DNA of 64,000 bases, from the NCBI GenBank assembly GCA_963760715.1, contig CAVXDY010000003.1, forward strand, positions 1,054,001 through 1,118,000, written 5' to 3'. Positions 35,615 to 43,915 of this stretch are shown piece by piece; the first letter of the stretch is position 1, and each line of letters opens with the position of its first letter. The translations under genes and the position numbers were made by a program. The notes beneath the pieces were generated by a model. The model made no database searches and had not been told where the DNA came from. It was given only the letters and a program-made list of their open reading frames with translations. The DNA comes from CAVXDY01 sp963760715. GTDB lineage: Bacteria; Actinomycetota; Thermoleophilia; Miltoncostaeales; Miltoncostaeaceae.

Positions 35615-37372
35615 GTGGCTCGATCGGGCAGCTATCCACACGTCGGTGTCGTCGGCACGGCGCGGCTCCTGGGCTCGCTGGCGGTGGCCTCCGCGCGCTC
35701 CCGAGGATGGAGGCCGGCCCTCCACGAGTGGGTCCGGGAGCAATCCGCACGCGGCCGGGCCGGGGACCTGGAGCTCGACACCCCGGGAGGCGGGTTCCTG
35801 CTGGTCAACGGGGCGCCCCTGTCGGCCGAGATCCTCCGCGATCCGCCGAGCACCGATCGCCTCGTGGGCGGCCGGCTGCGGCGGAGGTCGATGGGGTTCC
35901 TCGCCCCGCGCGCGCTCACGATCAGCAACGACGGGGACTGGGAGCGGCGGCGCGCGTACAACGAGCACGTCCTGGCCACGGGCCGCCCCCACGACGAGCG
36001 CCAGGCGTACCTCGACGAGGTGCACACGGCCTTCGCCGCCCCGGTCCGCGCGGCCGAGGCGATCCGCGAGGCCATGGGCCGCCTGATGCTCGCCGTCGTC
36101 CTCGGCGACGGCGCCCCCGCCGACCTGCCGCAGGAGGTGCGCGGCCTGATGGGCGTGGTCGACAGCCCGCTCCGCCGCGTTCTCGTGGGCCGGTTCTCCG
36201 CCGCCCGGCGCGCCCGGTTCTACGAGGCCCTGCGCCGGCAGTGGGACCGGGCCCCCGAGCGCACCCTCGTCGGCCGCTTCCGGGGCCTCGGCGTGCCGCC
36301 CTCCCCCGAGTCCCTCGAGCAGATCCCGCACTGGATGTTCACCTTCGTGCTCTCGGGCACCGAGTTGCTGACGCGGTCCCTGGCGCTCATCGGCTCGCGC
36401 CCGGAGGTCCTGCGCCGGGTGCGGGCCGAGATCGACGCCGCCGGGCCCCTCGAGGAGGCCGCCTCGATCGACCGCCTCGCCTACGTGGAGGCCTGCGTCC
36501 GCGAGGCGGGGCGGCTCTTCGCGCCGGTCACGGGGACCAGCCACACGCCGCCGTTCGGCATCGATCTCGAGGGCCGCCGCATCCCGGCCGGGACCCGCAT
36601 CGTCCACTACTTCCCGCTCACCCAGCGCAACACGGCGATCGACCCGACCGCGGACGACTTCGTCCCCGAGCGCTGGCGGGACCCGTCGTCGGAGGCCCAT
36701 CGCCTCTACCCCAACCTGTTCCTCAGCGGCGCGCGCCAGTGCCCCGGCCGTGACCTGATCATGTTCCTGTGCACGAGCGCCATCGCGATCCAGACGGCCC
36801 GGCACGGCCTGCGGGTCGAGGCGCCCTCGCTCCGCTCCGATCCGCTGCCCCTGACCTTCCCGTCGGGTGAGCTTCGATTCCATGCCGCACCAACCGACCA
36901 CGGGGGTGATGAGATGGCCGTACGCGCCGGAAGGTCGTACTCCGATCTGCTGAACATGCGCCAGCGGGAGCTCGACGCCCTCTATCGCGACGTCGCGACG
37001 CCCGGCGAGGTACCCGTCGGCGACACGCGCGGCACGGCCCTGGTGCTGCCGGGCCGCGCCGCCGGCCGGGTCGCCCAGGCGATCGCCCGCCTGCTCATCT
37101 GGCAGGGCAAGGTGTTCGACCCGCGCAGCGGGACCCTCAGGAACAAGGTCACGCCGCTCGGCATCCGGGCGGTGCGGGCCCGGGTCTACGTCGGCGACAG
37201 CTGGCTTGACCGGGGCACCCAGGCCATCGTCCTCGACTACTCGAGGACCTCGGTTGTCGCCCGGTGGGTCCGCGACGAGATCCGGGAGGTCGCGCCCGGC
37301 CTGTGGCTGGGCAAGGTCTTCGTGGGGAGATGGCACGTGCTCGACTTCACGCTCCGCGCCGGGTCGCGATGA
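35615..37372 (+). CDS. Cytochrome P450 with extra C-terminal domain
   Basis: 585 residues. P450 core: ExxR in 'VREAGRLF' (Glu297, Arg300), PERW-like 'FVPERWRD', and heme loop 'FLSGARQCPGRD' with Cys376. The I-helix reads 'VLSGTELLTR': the Gly and acidic residue are there, but the Thr of the usual (A/G)GxDT motif is Leu. P450s that rearrange hydroperoxides (CYP74, CYP8A, Ppo) also lack that Thr. Residues about 430-585 form an additional domain ('DTRGTALVLPGRAAGRV', 'LIWQGKVFD', 'LDYSRTSVVARWVRDEI'), which I do not recognise. GTG start; the stop overlaps the next ATG (ATGA). Confidence 0.85.
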   Translation: MARSGSYPHVGVVGTARLLGSLAVASARSRGWRPALHEWVREQSARGRAGDLELDTPGGGFLLVNGAPLSAEILRDPPSTDRLVGGRLRRRSMGFLAPRALTISNDGDWERRRAYNEHVLATGRPHDERQAYLDEVHTAFAAPVRAAEAIREAMGRLMLAVVLGDGAPADLPQEVRGLMGVVDSPLRRVLVGRFSAARRARFYEALRRQWDRAPERTLVGRFRGLGVPPSPESLEQIPHWMFTFVLSGTELLTRSLALIGSRPEVLRRVRAEIDAAGPLEEAASIDRLAYVEACVREAGRLFAPVTGTSHTPPFGIDLEGRRIPAGTRIVHYFPLTQRNTAIDPTADDFVPERWRDPSSEAHRLYPNLFLSGARQCPGRDLIMFLCTSAIAIQTARHGLRVEAPSLRSDPLPLTFPSGELRFHAAPTDHGGDEMAVRAGRSYSDLLNMRQRELDALYRDVATPGEVPVGDTRGTALVLPGRAAGRVAQAIARLLIWQGKVFDPRSGTLRNKVTPLGIRAVRARVYVGDSWLDRGTQAIVLDYSRTSVVARWVRDEIREVAPGLWLGKVFVGRWHVLDFTLRAGSR

Positions 37373-38672
37373 CGCCGCAGTCGACCTTCATGGTGCTGGC
37401 GCCGATCGCCGCGGGTCGGGAGGACGAGCTGCGCTCCCTGCTCGCCACCATGAATGCCCGCGCCGGGGTCGCGGACCCACAGAACGCCCTGGTCCCCTTC
37501 GGCCGGTTCGACCGCCTGCACTTCGCGCGCTTCGTCATCGTCGAGGCGCCCAGTGCGGACGACATCGCCGCGTACGGCATGCCGCCGGCGACGTGGCCCC
37601 CCTCCCTCGCCTTCCTCGGCGACTGCGACGGCCCGGCCGACACGTTCCTGGCCGATCTGGCTCGGCGGGCCGGCGACGGTCTGCGACGGATCTTCGGCCA
37701 CTGCGGCGTGGCGCCGGATGACGACCTCCTCCTCTGGATGACGCGGCACGATCAGCCGTCCGCCGCGACCTACGTCAACTGGATCGGCCGCACCGTGCAG
37801 CAGATCCGCGAGGAGCAGGCCCTCCACCGGGCGCTGGTCGACCACCTGCAGGGCGACGCCGCCAACGCGGCGGGGGATGAGGAGCCGCTGTCGCTCCGCA
37901 ACCGGCTGATCGGCTTCGTGGAGGCGGAGCGGCAGGCCGGCCGGCTCACCCTGAGCACGCCGGGGAGGACGCCGATCAGCTGGCGCGTCCGCAACGGGCT
38001 GGACCTCGTGGGCCGGCCGGTCGCCCTCGCGGCGCTCGCGCCGTTCCTGGTGGTCGCGTCGCCGGTGCTGGCGTTCCGGCTCCGGTCGCTGGAGAAGACG
38101 GATCCCGTCATCGACTACCGCGCCGGCCCCCAACGCGTCGCGGGGCTCTCGTCGCTGGAGGACCACGACGTCACGAACCAGTTCACGATCTTCGGACAGC
38201 TGAAGCCCGGCCCCTTCCGTCGCCGGACGTTGAGCCTTCTGCTCCGGATCCTCGACTACTCGATGCGGCACACCTACAACCACGGCCATCTCGCGCGGGT
38301 GCAGTCGATCCACGCCGCCCGCTGGGTCTTCCTGGACGACAGGAGGCGCCTGTTCTTCGCCAGCAACTACGACGGCAGCGTCGAGAGCTACATGGACGAC
38401 TTCATCAACAAGGTCGCCTGGGGGATCAACCTCGTCTTCAGCAACGGCATGAGCTACCCGTTCGAACGGACTACCTGATCAAGCGCGGCGCCAGGAACGA
38501 GCAGCGGTACAAGCGAACGCTCCGCCGTCACCAGCTGCCGACGGAGGTCTGGTACAACGCCCATCCCGGTCTCACGGTCGTCGATCTGGCGAAGAACACC
38601 CGGATTCGCGAGGGCCTCGAGCGGCCGGTCATGACCGACGCGGAGGCGAGGGAATGGCTGAGCCTCATCTGA
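37369..38672 (+). pseudogene. Conserved unknown protein of peroxidase clusters, frameshifted near the 3' end
   Basis: The first frame (37369-38478) gives 369 residues: a ferredoxin-like or dyad-repeat N-terminus ('FMVLAPIAAGREDELRSLLA', 'HFARFVIVEAP'), one hydrophobic stretch ('VALAALAPFLVVASPVLAF') and a C-part 'DVTNQFTIFGQLKPG', 'FASNYDGSVESYMDDFINK'. It stops prematurely after 'SNGMSYPFERTT'. Frame 3 continues from 38469 as 'DYLIKRGARNEQRYKRTLRRHQ' (in part) to 38672. Adding one G in the GG at 38468-38469 restores one protein of about 434 residues. Role unknown; it is coupled by ATGA to the P450 and followed 22 bp later by the DyP-catalase gene. Confidence 0.75.
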
Positions 38673-38694
38673 GCAGAGCGCGGGTCAACTCGTC

Positions 38695-41436
38695 ATGACG
38701 CGTCGTCCCGAGATCGACTTCGCGGATGTGCAGGGCCTGGTGCGCTTCGGCCACGGGAGGTTGAGCGAGGCGAGCTTCTTCCTCCTGGAGGTGGCCGACG
38801 CCGCCGCCGCCCGCCGCTGGCTTCAGGACGCACCGGTCACGAGCGCGCTGGCCACCGATCCGCCCCCCGATACCGCCCTGCAGGTCGCGTTCACCCGGCA
38901 GGGCCTCGACGCGCTGGGCGTCCCACCGGACATCGTCCAGGGCTTCGCGGAGGAGTTCATCGCCGGGATGGCGTCCGACGAGGGCCGCTCGCGCCGGCTC
39001 GGCGACGTCGGCGCCAACGATCCGTCGCGGTGGCGATGGGGCGCGGGTCGCGTGCCCCATCTGGTCGCGATGCTCTACGCCCTGCCCGGCGGGCTCGACG
39101 CGTGGGAGGAGGCCGTCAGGGGCGCGGAATGGGACACCGCGTTCCGCGTGGAGGCCCGCCTGGACACCTTCGACATGGGCGACATCGAGCCGTTCGGCTT
39201 CGCCGACGGCATCAGCCAGCCCCGCCTCGACTGGGGACGCGGGCTGAGCCCGGACGACACCGAGCAGGCCGGGTACTCCAACCTGATCCCCCTCGGGGAG
39301 GTGCTTCTCGGCTACCCCAACGCGTACGGGCGGTACACGGGGCGTCCACTGATCGATCCGGTCGGCGATCGGCGCGCCCTCGACCTGCCTCCGGCGGAGG
39401 ACCGGCCCTACCGCCGGGACCTCGGCCGCAACGGCTCGTACCTGGTGTTCCGGCAGCTCCATCAGGACGTGCGGGGCTTCTGGCAATTCCTCGACGGGCG
39501 GGCGGGCGCTCGGCCCGAGGAACGCCGGCGACTGGCCGAGGCGATGGTCGGCCGCACCCTCGCGGGGGAGCCGCTGGTGCCGCTCGGAGAGGACCCGATC
39601 ACGGGGGTCGGGCCGGCACCGGAGGACCTGGCGGCGAACCGGTTCACCTATGCGGCCGACCCGAACGGCCACCGCTGCCCCTTCGGCGCCCACGTCCGGC
39701 GCGCCAACCCGCGCACGGGCGATCTGCCCACCGGGACCAGGGGCGCGGTCGCCCGCCTGGCTCGGATGCTCGGCTTCGCGAGATCGTCGTTCCGCGATGA
39801 CCTGATCGCCTCGGCGCGGTTCCATCGCCTCGTGCGACGGGGGCGCGAGTACGGCACGCCGCTCTCGCCGGACGAGGCCCTCAAGCCGGGCCCCGCGGAC
39901 GAGGAGCGTGGACTCCACTTCATGTGCCTCGTCGCGAATCCCTCTCGTCAGTTCGAGTTCGTGCAGAACGCCTGGATCGAGAACACCAAGTTCGCCGGCC
40001 TCAGCGAGGAGGGCGATCCGCTGCTGGGCAGCCGGGCACCGCTCGAGGGCTTCCCCGAGACCGGCGTCTTCTCGCTCCCCCGTCCCGACGGACCGGCGCG
40101 TCGCCTCACCGGCATGCCGCAGTTCGTCACGGTCCGGGGCGGCGCCTACTTCTTCCTGCCCGGGATCCGGGCCCTTCGCTACATCGCCGGCGCGCCGTCG
40201 ACGGCGCCCATCCCGCAACCCGGACCCGCCATGCCCGAGGCGGGGGGGGTGTGGTCGCTGATGCGGCTCGTTCACCGGGCGCTCGAGACCGGGCTGCACG
40301 CGGAGCGCCGGCTCGAGCCGTTCTTCCGCCCCGCGCTCAACCGGGCCCTGCGGGAGCCCGCCGCCGACCTGATCCAGCACCTCATCAACCGCCGGCGCCC
40401 GAACGAGGGCCTGGGGCTCGCGGAGGAGCGGATCGCGCCCGACGAGGAGGCCAGCCTCGATTCCATCACGGCGAGCTTCGCCGACTACATGAGGCGGACC
40501 TATCGCCCGGGTGGCTTCGAGCGCGGCGGCAACACCAAGACCCACGGCATCGTCCGCGCCGAGGTCGTCATCCGCGACGACCTGCCGGCCCACATGCGGC
40601 ACGGCATCTTCCGCGAGCCCCGGACATTTCCGGCCTACGTGCGCTTCTCCGGGCCCGGCCCGAACCTGCCGGCGGACATCGACGACGTCGGGTTCGTGAG
40701 CATGACGATCAAGATGATGGGCGTCCCCGGGCCGAAGCTCATGGACGACGAGAAGAGCACCCAGGATCTGCTGGGCATCTGCACGCCCACCTTCGTCACC
40801 CCCAACACACGGGAGAACGTCAAGCTCCAGCTCTGGAGCTTCCGCGGCATGGGGACGTTCTACTTCCTCAACCCGTTCGACTCCCACCTGCTCGACTTCG
40901 CGATGCAGGGGCTGTGGAACGAGACGCAGTACAACCCGCTGGGCGCCCGCTACTGGAGCTGCGTCCCCTACCTCCTCGGCGAGGGTCAGGCGATGATGTA
41001 CTCGTTCGCCCCCCGGTCGGAGGTGGTCACCGACATCCCGGGCGTGCCCTTCGGCCGCGTGCCGCGCGACTACCTGCGCGACAACATGGTCGCGACGCTC
41101 GCACGGCAGGACGTCGAGTTCGACATCCTCCTCCAGGTCCAGACCGACCCGCACCTCATGCCGATCGAGAACGCGTCGGTGCGGTGGCCGGAGAAGCTCT
41201 CGCCGTTCGTCCCGGCCGCGACGGTGCGCATTCCGCGCCAGAGGTTCGACTCCCCCGCCCAGCTCGAGTTCGGCAAGCGCCTCTCACTCAACCCGTGGCA
41301 CTGCCTCCCGGAGCACCGCCCGCTCGGCAACCAGAGCCGCGCTCGCCTCCGCATGTACACCGAGCTCTCCCGCCTGCGCCAGGACATGAACCGGGCGCCT
41401 CACGTCGAGCCGACGGGCGACGAGGTGTTCGACTGA
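38695..41436 (+). CDS. DyP-type peroxidase fused to a catalase-like (AOS-like) domain
   Basis: 913 residues. Residues 1-510 are a DyP peroxidase: GxxDG motif 'FGFADGISQP' (Asp171) and proximal heme ligand His333 in 'CPFGAHVRRANPR'. Residues about 600-900 resemble the catalase superfamily as in catalase-related allene oxide synthases: 'GGNTKTHGIVRAEVVI' (His617), 'MRHGIFREPRTFPAYVRFSGPGP' (in part) and 'DVGFVSMTIKMMG'. The classical catalase proximal 'RxFxYxDT' motif is not found. A single polypeptide with two heme-enzyme domains beside a P450 and an animal-type peroxidase suggests stepwise processing of a (lipid) hydroperoxide. That pathway is inferred. Confidence 0.85.
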   Translation: MTRRPEIDFADVQGLVRFGHGRLSEASFFLLEVADAAAARRWLQDAPVTSALATDPPPDTALQVAFTRQGLDALGVPPDIVQGFAEEFIAGMASDEGRSRRLGDVGANDPSRWRWGAGRVPHLVAMLYALPGGLDAWEEAVRGAEWDTAFRVEARLDTFDMGDIEPFGFADGISQPRLDWGRGLSPDDTEQAGYSNLIPLGEVLLGYPNAYGRYTGRPLIDPVGDRRALDLPPAEDRPYRRDLGRNGSYLVFRQLHQDVRGFWQFLDGRAGARPEERRRLAEAMVGRTLAGEPLVPLGEDPITGVGPAPEDLAANRFTYAADPNGHRCPFGAHVRRANPRTGDLPTGTRGAVARLARMLGFARSSFRDDLIASARFHRLVRRGREYGTPLSPDEALKPGPADEERGLHFMCLVANPSRQFEFVQNAWIENTKFAGLSEEGDPLLGSRAPLEGFPETGVFSLPRPDGPARRLTGMPQFVTVRGGAYFFLPGIRALRYIAGAPSTAPIPQPGPAMPEAGGVWSLMRLVHRALETGLHAERRLEPFFRPALNRALREPAADLIQHLINRRRPNEGLGLAEERIAPDEEASLDSITASFADYMRRTYRPGGFERGGNTKTHGIVRAEVVIRDDLPAHMRHGIFREPRTFPAYVRFSGPGPNLPADIDDVGFVSMTIKMMGVPGPKLMDDEKSTQDLLGICTPTFVTPNTRENVKLQLWSFRGMGTFYFLNPFDSHLLDFAMQGLWNETQYNPLGARYWSCVPYLLGEGQAMMYSFAPRSEVVTDIPGVPFGRVPRDYLRDNMVATLARQDVEFDILLQVQTDPHLMPIENASVRWPEKLSPFVPAATVRIPRQRFDSPAQLEFGKRLSLNPWHCLPEHRPLGNQSRARLRMYTELSRLRQDMNRAPHVEPTGDEVFD

Positions 41437-41522
41437 CCGCCGGCACCGCGGCGGGACCACCTTCCTGAGCGGGGCGTCGAGCCTCGCTCAGCTCGTGGGA
41501 TGGAACCCCGAGACGATCGAGG

Positions 41523-41762
41523 TCACTGCCCGCCTTCCTGCTGGGCCATGGCGCCCTCGGCTCCGCGGACCGCGAAATAGTAGGCGACGACGGCCGTGAT
41601 CGCGGCGGCGTAGGTCTTCGTGAAGTCGTTCTGGGCGTCGGTCAGAAAGAGGGCGAAGGGGAGGCTCGCCGTGAGGGCGATTGCGAGAACCGAGCGGACG
41701 ACATCTGACGAGCGGAGCTCGGTGACGACGACGTTGGAGGTCGGTGGTGCAGTTGGGCTCAT
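41523..41762 (-). CDS. Small two-TM membrane protein (paralogue-like pair, B)
   Basis: 79 residues with two helices ('VLAIALTASLPFALFLTDA' and 'AAAITAVVAYYFAVRGA'). The second helix ends with the same aromatic-then-polar pattern as its neighbour ('AIAVIAFYFGTKTA'). The gene starts 9 bp after the stop of that neighbour and is probably co-transcribed. No family recognised; a holin-like or subunit role is possible but unsupported. Confidence 0.65.
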   Translation of the reverse strand: MSPTAPPTSNVVVTELRSSDVVRSVLAIALTASLPFALFLTDAQNDFTKTYAAAITAVVAYYFAVRGAEGAMAQQEGGQ

Positions 41763-41771
41763 GCGGACTCG

Positions 41772-42089
41772 CTAGGAGGTCTTTGCAGGATGGGATCCGC
41801 TCCCGTTGGGCGGCTCCTCGCTCACCTTCGGGCGACGAGCGGTCTTGGTGCCGAAATAGAAGGCGATGACCGCGATCGCCAGGGTCTGCGCCAACTGGTT
41901 GAGCACCGTCAACGAGCCGGGCGGCGGGGAGAACAGCGCCCCGATGAGCGTCCCGACCAGGATGAGGGCGAGCACGCTCCGGGTGATGCCTGAGAAGAGA
42001 CGGAAGCCGCCGAGCTGGACGCGGTAGACGACCCCGGCGGCTGACGAGGGCGCGCGTAGCTTGACGGGCTTTCGTCGTGCGGTGGCCAC
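41772..42089 (-). CDS. Small two-TM membrane protein (pair, A)
   Basis: 105 residues. A basic N-terminus ('TARRKPVKLRAPSS') precedes two helices ('VLALILVGTLIGALF' and 'LAQTLAIAVIAFYFG'), then a hydrophilic tail. GTG 42089 is chosen because upstream codons to 42524 run antisense to the subtilase gene and its 5' region. It pairs with the next gene. About 295 bp separate it from the divergent subtilase, and that stretch contains no gene I can support. Confidence 0.65.
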   Translation of the reverse strand: MATARRKPVKLRAPSSAAGVVYRVQLGGFRLFSGITRSVLALILVGTLIGALFSPPPGSLTVLNQLAQTLAIAVIAFYFGTKTARRPKVSEEPPNGSGSHPAKTS

Positions 42090-42384
42090 ACCCGAGTGTT
42101 CGGCTCGTCCGCGCGCGTTCCTCCGGACGGTCGACCACACACCTGCGACGGCCGATGGGAGATCGCCGCGAAGGGTGCCCCCGGCGGCGCTCGGGCGGTC
42201 TCGTCTTGCGGTTCTCCGCAGGACCGCCACTTGACAACTCGCCGCCGCCTGAGGGATTACAGATGCTGGCGCGGACCCGGACGGCGCGCCATTCAGCGAT
42301 CGGGGCGGGCGGACCGGGAGGAGGCATGGTGCGGCCGCTTCATCTGCAGCCATCCCAGGCGGTGGATCCGGTGACGGTCCTCCG
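42090..42384. other. Intergenic region between divergent genes, no gene seen
   Basis: This 295-bp stretch separates the small membrane-protein pair from the subtilase. Open frames here are shadows without ribosome-binding sites. Divergent promoters are expected, but I see no clear -35/-10 pair. Confidence 0.5.
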
Positions 42385-43890
42385 GTGACCGAGCCGGATG
42401 AGGCCCGCCGGCAGCTCGTCGCAAACGCCGTCCTGGCCGAGGCGGTCACCAGCACGGCGGAGCGCACGCGCCTGGGGCTCCCCGCCGACGATGAGACGCC
42501 CTTCTGGATGATCGCCGAGCTCAACCTGCGCCATGTCGGAGCGCTGGAGGGCGCGCGGGCCGGCTACCTGGCGCTCCACGCGGCGGCGCTGCCGGCGCGA
42601 CCGGCTCCGGAGCCGGTCACCAACACCTTCTATCGCTCGCTGCTCAGCGTGCGGGACGCCCGCGCCCTGGTGGCGGCCGACGAGGTCAAGGCCGTCAGGG
42701 AGCGCTGCATCTACCGCGTGTGGCCGGACTTCCCGTTGGAGCCCCTGATCGATCGCTCGACGCCCACCGTGAAGGCCGACGCCGCACACCGCGCCTACTA
42801 TGCGGAGGGGCAGGGCATCACCTGGGCCGTCATCGACTCGGGCATCGACGCGCGGCACCTGCACTTCACCGAGCACGACACCCTGGGCGGCCCGGTGGCC
42901 GGCCTGCACCGTGACTTCACCATCGACGGGGAGCCCGGGCCCGAGTCGGTCACGACCGCGCTCGTGGACGGCTTCGGGCACGGCTCGCACGTCGCCGGGA
43001 TCATCGCGGGCGGCCTTCCCGAGCGCCTGCCCCGCGGCCGGCGTCTCGTGGTGGGCGAGCACGACGCCGGCTCGGGATCGGATCCCGGCCGGGTCTCCAC
43101 GCGCGAGGTCGCCGACCACACCCGCCTGGCCGGGGTCGCGCCCGCCTGTCGGCTCGTGAGCCTCAAGGTGCTGAACGACGCCGGTCAGGGGCAGTCCTCG
43201 GACATCCTGCGCGCCCTGCGCTACGTCCGCGAGGAGCTCAACGGCGCCGGCAAGCTGCTGAACGTCCAGGGCGTCAATCTGAGCGTGGGCTACGAGTTCG
43301 ACGCCAAGTGGTTCGCCTGCGGGCAGAGCCCGATGTGCGCCGAGGTCGACCGGCTCGTCAAGACCGGGGTGGTGGTCGTCGTGGCCGCCGGAAACACCGG
43401 CTACGGCACCCTGGCCGCGAGCCAACGGGGCACCAGCACCGGCCTGACGCTGACGATCAACGACCCCGGCAACGCCGAGCTGGCCATCACCGTGGGCGCG
43501 ACCCACCGTGACATGCCCCACACCTACGGCGTCTCCTACTTCTCGTCGAAGGGCCCGACCGGCGACGGGCGCATGAAGCCCGACCTGGTCGCCCCGGGGG
43601 AGCGGATCACCTCGGTGGCCTCGGGCTCCCGCCTCGAGGAGCTCTGCGCGTCCCTCGGCATCAAGCCCACGCGCGCCGTGGCCGGTTATCTCGACGACAG
43701 CGGCACCAGCATGGCGGCGCCACACGTGTCGGGGGCGATCGCGGCCTTCCTGTCGATCCGGCGCGAGTTCATCGGAAATCCCGAACGCCTGAAGCGCATC
43801 TTCATGGAGACGGCCACGCCCCTCGGGCGGACGCAGGCCTTCGAGGGCCGCGGGCTGGTCGACCTGATGCGCGCGATCGGGTCGGTCTAG
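42385..43890 (+). CDS. Subtilisin-like (S8) serine peptidase without signal peptide
   Basis: 501 residues. The catalytic triad is complete: Asp151 in 'AVIDSGID', His202 in 'GHGSHVAG', Ser442 in 'SGTSMAAPH'. 'VVVVAAGNTG' provides the oxyanion Asn. A helical N-domain of about 130 residues precedes the protease, but there is no secretion signal, so an intracellular role is likely. The next gene, an alpha/beta hydrolase, begins 25 bp downstream with a good ribosome-binding site and is probably in the same operon. Pairs of cytoplasmic subtilase and alpha/beta hydrolase may belong to the same accessory module as the CHAT-hydrolase fusion earlier in the window; this is speculative. Confidence 0.87.
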   Translation: MTEPDEARRQLVANAVLAEAVTSTAERTRLGLPADDETPFWMIAELNLRHVGALEGARAGYLALHAAALPARPAPEPVTNTFYRSLLSVRDARALVAADEVKAVRERCIYRVWPDFPLEPLIDRSTPTVKADAAHRAYYAEGQGITWAVIDSGIDARHLHFTEHDTLGGPVAGLHRDFTIDGEPGPESVTTALVDGFGHGSHVAGIIAGGLPERLPRGRRLVVGEHDAGSGSDPGRVSTREVADHTRLAGVAPACRLVSLKVLNDAGQGQSSDILRALRYVREELNGAGKLLNVQGVNLSVGYEFDAKWFACGQSPMCAEVDRLVKTGVVVVVAAGNTGYGTLAASQRGTSTGLTLTINDPGNAELAITVGATHRDMPHTYGVSYFSSKGPTGDGRMKPDLVAPGERITSVASGSRLEELCASLGIKPTRAVAGYLDDSGTSMAAPHVSGAIAAFLSIRREFIGNPERLKRIFMETATPLGRTQAFEGRGLVDLMRAIGSV

Positions 43891-43915
43891 TGTCCTGAGT
43901 CACTGGGAGGAATCG

